Below, piece by piece: positions 8,489-18,101 of a stretch of DNA of 64,000 nucleotides. Origin of the DNA: Niastella caeni (GTDB lineage Bacteria > Bacteroidota > Bacteroidia > Chitinophagales > Chitinophagaceae); NCBI RefSeq assembly GCF_004834005.1, contig NZ_STFF01000002.1:930001-994000 (forward strand), written 5' to 3'. The notes under the pieces were generated by a model. The model was given only the letters and a program-made list of their open reading frames with translations. It had not been told where the DNA came from and searched no databases. A program made the translations under genes and the position numbers. The number at the start of each line of letters is the position of its first letter. Position 1 is the stretch's first letter.

Positions 8489-8914
8489 CTAAAAATCCCT
8501 TTCTTCCAATACATTCCTTCGCTGTACCATTAATCTTTGCAGTAAATCTTTTTCCGTTTCTCCAATATTAAGCAGCCTGGCTATCCGGGAAAGCAATGCT
8601 TCCTCTTCAAAGCTCATGTCATGATCACTTATGCAAAGCTCCATACACCAGGAAAGCAACGCCAGCGAGTAGGCGGGTTTAATGATGCTGATCAAGTATT
8701 TCAAATAGGCTTCTTCATCCGTGATACCGTTTATGTACGATTTGTATTTTTGCATCTCATCTTTGAAGTTGAGTTTTTTATGCAGATCTATAGAAACCAG
8801 TTTGTCGGAAATAGTATCCAGTTCTGATTCTTTAAATGCGCCATCTTTCATGCAGCAATAATAGAACAAGTGGCATACTCCCTCTTCGGGGGCTTTAAGC
8901 AAACCGGTATACAT
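8489..8914 (-). CDS. TerB-like (tellurite-resistance TerB family) small protein
   Basis: TerB-fold proteins are compact helical domains, often of unknown molecular role, found in tellurite/stress modules and as standalone proteins. This 141-residue protein is all-helical. Two helix-pair segments carry acidic clusters at their turns (FYYCCMKDGAFKESELDTI and MELCISDHDMSFEEEALLS), the layout expected of the family. I chose the ATG at 8914; a TTG ten codons upstream (8944) would also keep the frame. It has no signal peptide and no ter operon partners, so a specific role in tellurite resistance should not be assumed. Confidence 0.65.
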   Translation of the reverse strand: MYTGLLKAPEEGVCHLFYYCCMKDGAFKESELDTISDKLVSIDLHKKLNFKDEMQKYKSYINGITDEEAYLKYLISIIKPAYSLALLSWCMELCISDHDMSFEEEALLSRIARLLNIGETEKDLLQRLMVQRRNVLEERDF

Positions 8915-8967
8915 AGGTTTTTGTTTTAGTGAGCATTTATTCAACTATGGTGCCAGGGAACGTGTAG

Positions 8968-9016
8968 GGTGAATGGTGAATCGTGGATCGTGAAACGGCT
9001 AACCTGCAACTGGCAA
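8968..9016. repeat. seven degenerate heptamers upstream of an ECF sigma gene
   Basis: Seven consecutive 7-bp words keep a strict register: GGTGAAT, GGTGAAT, CGTGGAT, CGTGAAA, CGGCTAA, CCTGCAA and CTGGCAA. The words drift along the array toward the CCTGCAA-type unit that forms the array at 12.4 kb. The rest of the 8915-9285 gap is AT-rich and shows no gene; it should hold the promoters of both the TerB-like and the sigma genes. Confidence 0.7.
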
Positions 9017-9285
9017 CCATAATGTTGATAAAGAAATTTACGATTTTTACAGGCAATTGCCGAAAAGAAATACATCAATTTGTTATATTTACTTCAGCGC
9101 ATCGTTACGCAGTATAGCATCAGGTTGTATTGCCAAATACAATTCTACATGACCTGCATCAAATTTTGCTAAGCCAGTCCTCGTTCAAACCTTATCTGAT
9201 CCCGCAAGGCGGGATAATTTCTGCGAATTTCATCTTTCTTTTCAAAAGCTTTATCCGGTTAATCATTGTCTTCAATTTTTTAATT

Positions 9286-9900
9286 ATGCTCATGACCCTA
9301 ACACCCCGTAACCGCCATGGTATTGCCGATTTTAAAAGCGGCAGCTATATCGCTGTAAAAGAATTATATGATGAACATTATTCCCCCCTGGTAGATTTTG
9401 CCGGCCAGTTAATTATTAATAAGCCGGAAGCCCATCATATTGTACAGGAAACTTTTATCAAGTTGTTTCTGCTGCGTGACAGGTTTGATACAGAACCCGA
9501 TATCAAGGCTTTTTTGTATATAACGGTACGGAATATCTGCTTTGCCTATATTAAGTCAGAAAAAGAAGATGAAACTAACCGCGAACCGCACTGGTATATA
9601 CAAGCGCTGAAAGCGGTTACCAGGCACGACGATGAAAATATTCGTAAAGAAGCGATTTGCAAGATACATAACCAGGTTGCAGGATTGCCCGAACCGGAAA
9701 GAAAAGTATTCCGGTCACTTTTTTGTGATCACCTCACCATACCGGCTGCCGCCGAACAACTGGGTGTTACACCGGTGTCGGTTGTACAAAGCCGCATACA
9801 GGCCATCCGGTTGTTACGCGAAAAATTGGTGGCCGTCGATTTATTTTCCATTCCCCTCTTTATTTATTTTGTTGCCGTTTCCTGCGGCGAAAAATCGTGA
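9286..9900 (+). CDS. ECF RNA polymerase sigma factor, divergent
   Basis: This is an extracytoplasmic-function sigma-70 protein of about 204 residues. Region 2 is seen in ELYDEHYSPLVDFAGQLI and HHIVQETFIKLFLLRDRF. Region 4 is seen in GLPEPERKVFRSLFCDHL followed by the helix-turn-helix PAAAEQLGVTPVSVVQSRI. After region 4 there is a hydrophobic tail (LFSIPLFIYFVAVSC). I chose the ATG at 9286 (or the one at 9292) because the upstream frame adds 52 residues with no sigma similarity. No FecR anti-sigma follows it directly, and its targets are unknown. It may act with, or be a relic related to, the sigma/FecR system 0.6 kb downstream. Confidence 0.8.
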   Translation: MLMTLTPRNRHGIADFKSGSYIAVKELYDEHYSPLVDFAGQLIINKPEAHHIVQETFIKLFLLRDRFDTEPDIKAFLYITVRNICFAYIKSEKEDETNREPHWYIQALKAVTRHDDENIRKEAICKIHNQVAGLPEPERKVFRSLFCDHLTIPAAAEQLGVTPVSVVQSRIQAIRLLREKLVAVDLFSIPLFIYFVAVSCGEKS

Positions 9901-10516
9901 ATGGTCAATGGGCAATGCTTGCGCGTCCGTCATTCACCATTGACCATCGAAAACTTTGACTTTCAGCAAGTATGAAATAAAGCATAATGAGTGAACACTC
10001 CGAAATGCCCGCCTGCAGGGGATTACAGCCGCATTAAAATCAGGGCTGCTCTTACATTTTAGCATAAACGTTTGTAAGTTTTAAAACTTTTTCTGTACAT
10101 TAGGCATCCAATCCGCTGTTAAATAATCCAGTACAACGAGAAGACCTGAATGATGATGCCTGAACAGGCATGGGGGAGAAGTACGCTATAATAGTATGAT
10201 CGTACCAGTTCTGAAAATGACTTCAATTGCTTGTCGTAACCTTACTTACTTAATTAGTATGTACAACTTTGCCTGTACTTACCAGGGTTTTAAATTAAGA
10301 TCCTGATCGTTTTGTCGGCTAAAGCAGTACCTGCCAGCTAGGTATGTTAGGTGTTGGTATATTTAAAAAAACGGAATGCACAAACCATAGCAACTCATTT
10401 CCGCGCCCGTCATCGTAAAGTATGCACCTGCTCAAGTTAGCAGTGCTTTACGTTTATGTACCTGGTCGAAAGACTGGTATATAAAACTTAACTATTAATG
10501 GCCTAAAACTAAACGA
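9901..10516. promoter_or_regulatory. 616-bp gap with inverted repeat, upstream of the SusCD sigma gene
   Basis: A near-perfect inverted repeat follows the first sigma gene directly: ATGGTCAATGGGCAATG (9900-9916) and CATTCACCATTGACCAT (9932-9948), two mismatches in 17 bp. It lacks a T-run but could fold in the transcript. The remaining 570 bp show no gene. They should contain the promoter of the sigma/FecR/SusCD unit, but I could not fix a convincing TTTG / TAnnTTTG pair. Confidence 0.5.
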
Positions 10517-11098
10517 ATGGGTGCTGAAACAGACCATATCCTACTGCAATTGCTTAAAACATCGGACCCACAAGGGTTTAAAGCGCTATTTCAAAGGTAT
10601 TACAAATCGCTTTGCATACAGGCATACCTGTTATTACAGGATGAGGGGGAAGCGGAAGACCTGGTGCAGGATGTTTTTGTAAAGTTTTGGCAGGAACGCA
10701 AATTTGAAATTGTACAACAATCACTGGGTTCTTACCTCACCACTATGGTAAAGCATGCTGCTTTAAATATGCTGAAGCATAAGAGCAGAATAAACCGGAA
10801 AGAAAAGACTTACCAGGAACGCATTGACATTATTGAAAATACCCACGTAATGGAGATCCAGGAAATGGCTCAAATGGTACAAGGTGTTATTGCTCAGCTT
10901 CCTGAGCAATGCAAACGTATTTTTGAGCTGGTTTGCGTGGAAGGCAAAAAATACCAGGATGCTGCTGTTATTGCCGGTGTAACCGTTAATACGGTTAAAA
11001 CGCAGTTGCGCCGGGCATTTGCCAAGCTCCGGGAAAGTCTGCGCGACTATTATTATTTTACCGGCTTGTCACCCGTTTTATATATTTTATTGTCTTAA
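10517..11098 (+). CDS. ECF sigma factor of a FecR/SusCD system
   Basis: This 193-residue ECF sigma factor belongs to the group that pairs with FecR-type anti-sigma factors to switch on TonB-dependent uptake loci. Region 2 is in LFQRYYKSLCIQAYLLL and EAEDLVQDVFVKFWQER. Region 4 is in LPEQCKRIFELVCVEGKKY, followed by the helix-turn-helix (VTVNTVKTQLRRAFAKLRE). The C-terminus ends in a hydrophobic stretch (FTGLSPVLYILLS). The fecR gene follows after 36 bp and then susC with an STN domain. The expected circuit is surface substrate, STN domain, FecR, sigma. The regulatory link is inferred from this gene order. Confidence 0.92.
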   Translation: MGAETDHILLQLLKTSDPQGFKALFQRYYKSLCIQAYLLLQDEGEAEDLVQDVFVKFWQERKFEIVQQSLGSYLTTMVKHAALNMLKHKSRINRKEKTYQERIDIIENTHVMEIQEMAQMVQGVIAQLPEQCKRIFELVCVEGKKYQDAAVIAGVTVNTVKTQLRRAFAKLRESLRDYYYFTGLSPVLYILLS

Positions 11099-11134
11099 TA
11101 TAACACCCCCTGATGTTTCATTTAGCAACTTGCC

Positions 11135-12280
11135 ATGAACAATTATATTGATATGAATGATGTCGAGCAACTCATAATAGATAAACTGACGGGCCAAATT
11201 GGTGAAGAGGATGATTTAAGGCTTGAAGACCTCATTGCCAGGGACCAGGAGGTTGAACAATTATGGCAGCAAATGCAACAGGTGTATGCCATGCGTAAAG
11301 CTGTGAGCTTTGAGCAATCATTCAAAGTAGAAGATGCGTGGCTGGCTTTACAAAAAAAGGTGAACATCCCTGATCCGGTAGCAGAACCCGTTACCGATAC
11401 CGTAGCGATCCCAATCCGCAGATCAAACACTTCCTGGCTGCGGTATGGCATGGCCGCTGCCGTTGTGGGTGTTATTATTATATCAGTATATTTTCTTAAC
11501 GGGTTGTATCGTTCGCAGGATGCTGTTACAAAGAATATACAGATCAAACTGGCCAATGGTAATATCGTGCATGCTTCAACGCAGGATTCACTTGCCGGCT
11601 GGATGCAAAAGGCCCGCGACGCTAAAGTTGATCCCGGCGCCTGGAATACCCTGACGGTGCCTGCCGGTAAAAGTTATGCGTTTCAACTGGCCGATGGCAG
11701 CAAGGTTTGGTTGAATGCGGTTTCCGAATTACGATTCCCGCTTTTGTTTACACGTGCCGAACGCACGCTGGAATTAAAAGGAGAAGCCTATTTTAAAGTG
11801 GCCCACCAGGCAAGCCAGCCTTTTACCGTACAGGTGAATGGGTTAACCGTACAGGCATTGGGAACGGAATTCAATATCAAGTCGTATAATAATGAATCAA
11901 CTTTTATTTCACTGGTAAAAGGATCGGTAGCCGTAACCAATGCCAAAGGCGAACGCGTTGTACTATTGCCCGGAGAAGGGGTGATAGCTGCAAACGGCCA
12001 CAGTTTTTTACAAAAGCAACAATTTGATGAAACAACCGTGCTCAGTTGGATGCAGGGCCTGTACTTTTTCAGGAATGAAAAATTACAACAGATCGCCGTT
12101 GTGGCTGAAAGATGGTTTGATGTACGGGTACAACTCCAGGATGCTTCTCTGTCAGGTCTCCACTTCACCGGAGCTATGGACCGCAATAAACCCGTGAACA
12201 ATTTCTTCAATATGCTTGCCTCCTCGGGCGACATCCGCTATGAAGTGAAGGATGGAAAGGTTGTTATTAGCAGGAATTAA
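11135..12280 (+). CDS. FecR family anti-sigma / signalling protein (FecR + DUF4974)
   Basis: FecR proteins sit in the inner membrane, hold the ECF sigma factor, and release its activity when the outer-membrane receptor signals. The 381-residue protein has an N-terminal cytoplasmic region with helices (about 1-100) and one transmembrane segment (about 106-126, GMAAAVVGVIIISVYFL). A periplasmic FecR domain (about 170-290) contains GEAYFKVAHQASQPFTVQV and ALGTEFNIKSY. The C-terminal DUF4974 domain includes FTGAMDRNKPVNNFFNMLA. It lies directly after its sigma gene. All expected parts are present and intact. Confidence 0.93.
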   Translation: MNNYIDMNDVEQLIIDKLTGQIGEEDDLRLEDLIARDQEVEQLWQQMQQVYAMRKAVSFEQSFKVEDAWLALQKKVNIPDPVAEPVTDTVAIPIRRSNTSWLRYGMAAAVVGVIIISVYFLNGLYRSQDAVTKNIQIKLANGNIVHASTQDSLAGWMQKARDAKVDPGAWNTLTVPAGKSYAFQLADGSKVWLNAVSELRFPLLFTRAERTLELKGEAYFKVAHQASQPFTVQVNGLTVQALGTEFNIKSYNNESTFISLVKGSVAVTNAKGERVVLLPGEGVIAANGHSFLQKQQFDETTVLSWMQGLYFFRNEKLQQIAVVAERWFDVRVQLQDASLSGLHFTGAMDRNKPVNNFFNMLASSGDIRYEVKDGKVVISRN

Positions 12281-12420
12281 AATTGGTGAATGAAACGCAA
12301 GTTAACCCTACGTGTTGGGGCAGGTTCCAGGTTTCAAAGAAAACAAATACCTGTACTCCCGGCACTTTGGGCATAACCCCTGCGACCTGACCCCTGTCAC
12401 CGGATTTCCCTGTAACCTGA

Positions 12421-12497
12421 AACCTGTAACCTGCAACCTGCAACCTGCAACCTGCAACCTGCAACCTGCAACCTGCAACCTGCAACTTGTAACCTGT
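12421..12497. repeat. heptamer array AACCTGC (8 perfect copies plus variants)
   Basis: Eight perfect AACCTGC units run from 12428 to 12483, with AACCTGT before and AACTTGT, AACCTGT after. Further degenerate units extend left to about 12385. The array lies between fecR and susC and is the second long example of the 7-bp periodicity. The rest of the 423-bp gap (12281-12703) holds no gene. Frames across the array are artefacts of the repeat. It separates the regulators from the uptake genes, so susC may have its own promoter just downstream in the AT-rich segment 12600-12700. Confidence 0.93.
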
Positions 12498-12703
12498 ACC
12501 TATTATCAATGTTCCTCCAATAAACACTGTTACCAATAACCGTAAATTAATTTCTTTCTCTCTCTGCGTTTTTCTGCGACCGTATTTCATGCAACATTCC
12601 TTCGCGTTGAATAGAAAAAATAAAAATTAATTAATTGTTGTCACCCATTTCAAAAGATTGCTTGTCTAAATAGTATAACCGTTTTATAAAAACTGATTGC
12701 ATT

Positions 12704-15700
12704 ATGAGATTCCCCTCCGGACGTTGTTCCAACAATATCCGGGTAATGAAATTGTTTTGGATATCCATCAGCATTATGGTTATTCTTTCAACATTACCCC
12801 TTTCCGTACTGGCCGATCCTGCACAGGAATTTAAAGTAACGATACGGTCTAAACGTACTGCATTGAGCGAGGTATTCAGTGAAATTCGGCGCCAAACAGG
12901 TTTTGTAGTTTTCTATAGTAATGATCTGTTTAATGATAAGGAAAAGATAAGTGTGAACTTTATTGAAGCCGGGTTGGATGAAGTAATGCGAAACCTTTTG
13001 CGGGGCCGGCCTTTAGGGTATAAGATCGCTGAAAATTTTATCATCATTATCAAGGCGATCGATAAAAAGAAAGAAAGCAAAGCCAGTATCGTGAGCCCCG
13101 CACCGCGTGTAACAAGTATAGATACAATCCCTGATAAACAACTTAAAGGAAAAGTGACCGGCAAAGAGGAGGATGCGCCGCTCGGGCAGGTATCTGTCGA
13201 AAACCTCAGTGATCACAAAGGGGTGTTCACCAACGGGAAGGGCGAATTTGTAATCAATGCGCAACCGGGTGATAGCATCCGGTTTTCGTACGTGGGAAAA
13301 GCACCGCGGGTTATCATATTTAAAGGACAATCGTTTTTAAGTGTTGAACTGAACAATGAAGAAGAAAGGGTACTGTCGGAAGTAATTGTAACGGGTTTTC
13401 AGAATATCGATAAGAACAAGTTTGCGGGTGCGGCTGCGCACCTGAAAGCCGATGAAATAAAACTGCAGGGTGTTGCTGATGTGAGCCGGATGCTGGAAGG
13501 AAGGGCGGCCGGTGTTTCTATTCAAAACGTATCTGGCACTTTTGGCACCGCTCCCAAAATAAGGGTACGCGGCGCTACTTCTATTAACGGCGATAATAAA
13601 CCATTGTGGGTGGTAGATGGCGTAGTGCTGGAAGATATTGTAAACATTTCAAACGATCAGTTATCGAGCGGTGACCCAACCACTTTATTAGGTTCGGCTG
13701 TAGCCGGCCTGAACGCCAATGATATTGAAAGCTTCGATATTTTAAAAGATGCATCGGCTACTGCATTATACGGTGCACGAGCCATGAATGGGGTAGTGGT
13801 GATCACAACCAAAAGAGGAAAGGCTGGCCGGTTCTCTGTTAACTATACAGGTAACTACAGTACCCAGTTCAAACCCGTTTATAATGACTACAACATTATG
13901 AACTCTGCCGAGCAGATGTCGATGCTGGCTGAACTGGAAAGAAAAGGCATTCTTAGTCCAAATGTACTCGACAGGCCAAACAATGGGGTGTATGGAAAAA
14001 TGTACGATCTGATGAATGCCGTTGATGGCAGTTTCCCTTTAGAAAATACCCAGGAGTCGCGTAAAGCATTCTTAACGCGCTACGCCATGGCCAATACCGA
14101 TTGGTTCGATGTGTTGTTCAGAAATAATTTTGTTCAGGAGCATTCGATCAGCATTTCAACCGGAACCGAAAAGTCGCAGTCGTATTTTTCAACCAGCTAT
14201 TATGGTGATAATGGCTGGACCATAGCCGACCGCGTTAAACGCTACACGCTGAACTATCGTAATAATTATAAATTTAACGATCGCCTATCAAGTGGATTCG
14301 CTACTGTTGGGTCGGTGCGCCAGCAAAGAGCGCCCGGTGCATTGGCCCGCAATAGCAATCCTGTGGAAGGAAAGTTTGATCGCGATTTTGATATCAATCC
14401 CTTCAGCTATGCATTAAATACCAGTCGCACCATTACGCCGTATGATAAAAACGGCAACCTCGAATATTTCAGAAGAAATTTCGCACCCTTTAACATTATT
14501 AGCGAACTGGATAATAATTACCTCGATTTGAACCTGATCGATCTGCGGCTGCAAGGCGATGTGTCTTATAAAATATTTAAAGACCTGAAGTATGAATTTG
14601 TAGGCGCAATTCGCTATGTAAAATCTTCGCGCGAGCACATTATTACAGAGCATGCGAATATGGCCGAAGCCTACCGGGCCGCGGGTACTGCTACCATCAA
14701 GCGTAACAATAAATTTTTGTATCGCGACCCGGATGATCCGGAGGCGCAACCGGTGGTGGTGCTACCTTATGGCGGTTTTTATAATCGCACGGAAGACATG
14801 TTGCAGAACTATGATTTCCGTAACAGCTTAACGTATACAAAAGTTCTCAGGGATAAACATAATATTAATATCCTGGCCGGGCAACAGGTGAAATATGCCG
14901 ATCGCCAGCGTTTCTCCAATACCGGCTATGGATACCAATACGACAATGGTGGTACTCCTTTTGTTGATTACCGCATTTTAAAGCAGACCATAGAAAATAA
15001 TTTCCCTTATTATGGCATGAGCCGGGATTACGATCGCTTTGTTGCTTTTTATGCATCGGGCAACTATACATATGATCTCAAATACAACCTTACAGGTACC
15101 ATCCGCTATGATGGGTCAAACAGGCTGGGGCAATCGAAGAAAGCCCGCTGGTTACCCACCTGGAGTGTGGCCGGTTCCTGGAATGTAGAGCAGGAAGCCT
15201 TTATGCAGAATGTGCCCTGGACCGATTACCTGACGGTTCGCGCCAGTTATGGCCTGACCGCCAGTATGGGACCTGCTACCAACTCAAGTATTGTACTGAA
15301 GAATATCAATACCCGTCGTCCTTATTTAACAGAGGTTGAATCGGTGATAAATCTGGCTAACCTCGAAAATTCCGATCTCACCTGGGAGAAATTGTATACT
15401 ACCAATTTGGGACTGGATGCGGGCTTTTTTAAACGCCGGTTAACCATGAGCCTGGATGTATATCAACGCAGGAGCTTTGATCTGATAAGTTTGATCAAAA
15501 CATCGGGTATTGGCGGAGAAACGCCAAAAGCGGCTAACTACGCCGATATGGAATCAAAAGGCCTTGAGCTACTGGTAGGCGGTGAAGTGATAAAACAAAA
15601 GAACTGGGGTTGGAAGGTGAACTGCACTTTTGGGTATAATACTACCAGGATCACCAATGCAAGAAACAATCCACTCATCTTTGATCTCGTTGTTGCAGAA

Positions 15701-16384
15701 GGCGGTAACCGGCAAGGGTATCCGGTGAGAAGTTTGTTCTCGCTGAATTATAAGGGACTTGACCATAGGACCGGTAAACCTACGTTTGCCGATCAAACCG
15801 GGAAAGTAAGTTCCGACGTATACCTGCAGGATGATAATATCAATTATCTCGTACACGAAGGTCCGGTTGACCCTACCATAACCGGTGGCTTTTCAAATAC
15901 ATTTACTTACAAATCATTTTCACTCAACATCTTTCTTACTTACCAGGCAGGCAACAGGATCCGGTTGTACCCGGCCTTTCAAACCAATTACTCCGATCTG
16001 GATGCAATGCCCAGGGAATTCCTAGATCGCTGGATAATGCCTGGTGATGAAAAATATACCGATGTGCCTTCCATACTCGATGCCTTTACGCAAGCGCAAT
16101 TAGGTGGGGCATATCCATACAACAACTATAACTATTCAACCCAACGGGTAGCCAAAGGTGATTTCATACGATTAAAAACAGTTTCGCTGACCTATAATTT
16201 GCAATCAGGCTGGTTTAAAAAAGCAGGCGTGAACAACCTGTTGCTGACAGCGGCTGCTACCAACCCATGGTTGATCTATGCCGATGATAAATTGAAAGGA
16301 CAGGACCCCGAGTTCTTTAATTCGGGTGGGGTGGCGCAGCCTATTCAGAAGCAGGTGACGTTGTCGTTGAAGGTAGGAATTTAA
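12704..16384 (+). CDS. SusC/RagA-type TonB-dependent outer-membrane transporter with STN domain
   Basis: This forms the TonB-driven beta-barrel of a SusCD uptake complex. The 1226-residue protein has a signal sequence after Met16 (MKLFWISISIMVILSTLP), so the true start may be 12704 or the ATG at 12749. An STN/secretin-N signalling domain (about 38-115, LSEVFSEIRRQTGFVVFYS) contacts FecR. A carboxypeptidase-regulatory-like domain follows (about 145-225), then the SusC plug signature with VRGATSINGDNKPLWVVDG and SFDILKDASATALYGARAM, and the long barrel. The C-terminus ends KQVTLSLKVGI, as expected. The STN domain shows this is a signalling transporter that induces its own operon. The substrate is not known. 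Confidence 0.95.
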   Translation: MRFPSGRCSNNIRVMKLFWISISIMVILSTLPLSVLADPAQEFKVTIRSKRTALSEVFSEIRRQTGFVVFYSNDLFNDKEKISVNFIEAGLDEVMRNLLRGRPLGYKIAENFIIIIKAIDKKKESKASIVSPAPRVTSIDTIPDKQLKGKVTGKEEDAPLGQVSVENLSDHKGVFTNGKGEFVINAQPGDSIRFSYVGKAPRVIIFKGQSFLSVELNNEEERVLSEVIVTGFQNIDKNKFAGAAAHLKADEIKLQGVADVSRMLEGRAAGVSIQNVSGTFGTAPKIRVRGATSINGDNKPLWVVDGVVLEDIVNISNDQLSSGDPTTLLGSAVAGLNANDIESFDILKDASATALYGARAMNGVVVITTKRGKAGRFSVNYTGNYSTQFKPVYNDYNIMNSAEQMSMLAELERKGILSPNVLDRPNNGVYGKMYDLMNAVDGSFPLENTQESRKAFLTRYAMANTDWFDVLFRNNFVQEHSISISTGTEKSQSYFSTSYYGDNGWTIADRVKRYTLNYRNNYKFNDRLSSGFATVGSVRQQRAPGALARNSNPVEGKFDRDFDINPFSYALNTSRTITPYDKNGNLEYFRRNFAPFNIISELDNNYLDLNLIDLRLQGDVSYKIFKDLKYEFVGAIRYVKSSREHIITEHANMAEAYRAAGTATIKRNNKFLYRDPDDPEAQPVVVLPYGGFYNRTEDMLQNYDFRNSLTYTKVLRDKHNINILAGQQVKYADRQRFSNTGYGYQYDNGGTPFVDYRILKQTIENNFPYYGMSRDYDRFVAFYASGNYTYDLKYNLTGTIRYDGSNRLGQSKKARWLPTWSVAGSWNVEQEAFMQNVPWTDYLTVRASYGLTASMGPATNSSIVLKNINTRRPYLTEVESVINLANLENSDLTWEKLYTTNLGLDAGFFKRRLTMSLDVYQRRSFDLISLIKTSGIGGETPKAANYADMESKGLELLVGGEVIKQKNWGWKVNCTFGYNTTRITNARNNPLIFDLVVAEGGNRQGYPVRSLFSLNYKGLDHRTGKPTFADQTGKVSSDVYLQDDNINYLVHEGPVDPTITGGFSNTFTYKSFSLNIFLTYQAGNRIRLYPAFQTNYSDLDAMPREFLDRWIMPGDEKYTDVPSILDAFTQAQLGGAYPYNNYNYSTQRVAKGDFIRLKTVSLTYNLQSGWFKKAGVNNLLLTAAATNPWLIYADDKLKGQDPEFFNSGGVAQPIQKQVTLSLKVGI

Positions 16385-16565
16385 GAAAAGCAGCGATGAG
16401 CAGTGAAATGAGAAATGAAAAATGAGAAATAAGAAACAGAGAAAGTGAATACAAATATCGAACGTCGAATATTGAATAACGAATGTAGAAGTGAAAACAA
16501 AAGTAGGAAATTCCTGAATTGAAGATAACAAACCATAAACCACAAACCATAAACTGATTCATGGA
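16385..16565. repeat. susC-susD spacer sharing two segments with the susD-metallohydrolase spacer
   Basis: Two segments recur in the next spacer (18015-18101). AATGAGAAATGAAAAATGA is exact at 16407-16425 and 18031-18049. AAACTGATTC-n-TGGAATGAAAAA occurs at 16551-16573 and 18087-18109 and includes the start codon of each downstream gene. Between them lie heptamers AAACCAT, AAACCAC, AAACCAT (16530-16550). The shared segments suggest that one spacer was copied from the other, giving both genes the same translation start context. Confidence 0.8.
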
Positions 16566-18014
16566 ATGAAAAAATATTCAATATATTTCTTAGTTATTTT
16601 ATTATCGGTTGGTTGTAAAAAATTCCTTGAACAACCACCCGATAACCGGGCTGTGTTGAACACGCCGGAAAAAGTATCGCAGTTATTAGGAACTGCGTAT
16701 CCGCAGGCCAACTACATGGCATTTACTGAATCTATTTCAGATAATGTAGCCGATAAAGGTATTGGCGGTTTGTATCGAACCAATATCGATCCTTATAACT
16801 TTAAAGATGTTTCCAGTAACCAGCAAGACTCGCCTGAATTTTACTGGAACGCCTGTTATGCGGCCATCGCTGCAGCCAACCAGGCTTTGGAAGTTTGTTC
16901 AAAAGCAAGCAACCCCGAAAGCTATGCTGCGCAAAAAGGAGAGGCCCTGGTTTGCCGGGCTTATGCACACTTTATGCTGGTTACGTTTTTCTCGAAAGTG
17001 TTTGATCCGGCTACAGCCGGCAGTGATCCCGGTATCCCTTATGTGCTCAAGCCTGAGAAAGTAGTATTTGAGCAATATGAAAGAAAAACGGTGCAGTATG
17101 TATATGAAATGATCGAAAAAGACCTTACAGAAGGACTGCCGCTGATCGATGACAAGCAATACAAAGTGCCGCGGTATCACTTCACCAGAGCAGCTGCGCA
17201 TGCGTTCGCTTCCCGGTTCTATTTGTTCAAAAGGCAATATGCCAAAGTGGTGGAACATGCTTCAAAGGTTTTTCCCAACGACAATGTAATTGCCATGCTG
17301 CGTCCGTGGAATACGGAGTATCGTGTATTGACCTATAATGAGCTATGGGCGCGCTATGCGAAAGCTACCGAGTCGGCCAATTTGTTGCTGGTAGAAACGC
17401 CATCGCTTTGGGCAAGAAATTATGTTGGCGTACGCTATGGGCTGGATGCAACAAAATCAAACGAGATCTTGCTGGCGCCCAATGTAAGTGGCGGCACATG
17501 GATCTTCAGGTATCAATTGTATACAGGAGGTACCAATAATTACTTTATTCCTAAGGTAAATGAATATTTCGTGCGGGAATCAGTGAATGCCGAGATCGGT
17601 TGGCCCTATGTGATGGTGCCGTTGTTTACGGCGGAAGAAGTAATGTTCAATCGCGCCGAAGCCAATGTGTTCCTGAACAACATCACGAATGTATTGGGTG
17701 ACCTGAATGCTTATGCCAGCACCCGTATTTATAATTACAGTCCGGCTTTACATACCATTACAGAGAGCAGGATCAAATCATTTTATAGAACTGGAAATGC
17801 ACAACAAGGCGCGCTTGCAGCGGTATTGGATTTTAAGCGCGCTGAGTTTGTGCAGGAAGGCATGCGCTGGTTCGATCTGCTTCGGCATAAAGTGCCGGTT
17901 GTGCATGCAACCGTTGAAGGCCCCACGTTCACCCTGGGCGCCAATGATCCCATGCGGGTGTTCCAGATCCCGGATGTGGCCAAACTGGCGGGCATAGCGC
18001 AGAACCCGAGATAG
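16566..18014 (+). CDS. SusD/RagB-type surface nutrient-binding lipoprotein
   Basis: SusD-family lipoproteins cap the SusC barrel and bind the nutrient at the cell surface. The 482-residue protein has a lipoprotein signal (ILLSVGC, Cys17) followed by KKFLEQPPDNRA, typical of the family. The TPR-like helical core contains WNACYAAIAAANQALEVCS and AEANVFLNN. The C-terminal RagB/SusD segment includes LDFKRAEFVQEGMRWFDLLR. Length and order are as expected. It follows susC by 181 bp and is followed by two further lipoproteins, so the four genes likely form one surface complex. Confidence 0.95.
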   Translation: MKKYSIYFLVILLSVGCKKFLEQPPDNRAVLNTPEKVSQLLGTAYPQANYMAFTESISDNVADKGIGGLYRTNIDPYNFKDVSSNQQDSPEFYWNACYAAIAAANQALEVCSKASNPESYAAQKGEALVCRAYAHFMLVTFFSKVFDPATAGSDPGIPYVLKPEKVVFEQYERKTVQYVYEMIEKDLTEGLPLIDDKQYKVPRYHFTRAAAHAFASRFYLFKRQYAKVVEHASKVFPNDNVIAMLRPWNTEYRVLTYNELWARYAKATESANLLLVETPSLWARNYVGVRYGLDATKSNEILLAPNVSGGTWIFRYQLYTGGTNNYFIPKVNEYFVRESVNAEIGWPYVMVPLFTAEEVMFNRAEANVFLNNITNVLGDLNAYASTRIYNYSPALHTITESRIKSFYRTGNAQQGALAAVLDFKRAEFVQEGMRWFDLLRHKVPVVHATVEGPTFTLGANDPMRVFQIPDVAKLAGIAQNPR

Positions 18015-18101
18015 GAAATGTGAAATGAAGAATGAGAAATGAAAAATGAAAAAGTGGAAAACCACAAACAACAAACTTCAAACCTTAAACTGATTCCTGG
18101 A
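18015..18101. repeat. susD-metallohydrolase spacer (copy of susC-susD spacer segments)
   Basis: This spacer matches the susC-susD spacer in two segments (18031-18049 and 18087-18109) and shows degenerate 7-bp words of the GAAATGA and ACAAACT type. An apparent in-frame ATG at 18039 lies inside the repeat and gives no signal peptide, so it was not used as the start of the next gene. Confidence 0.75.

Noticed and set aside
12267..12590. Frames on both strands through the AACCTGC array
   Set aside because: They exist only because the heptamer keeps frames open; low-complexity products.
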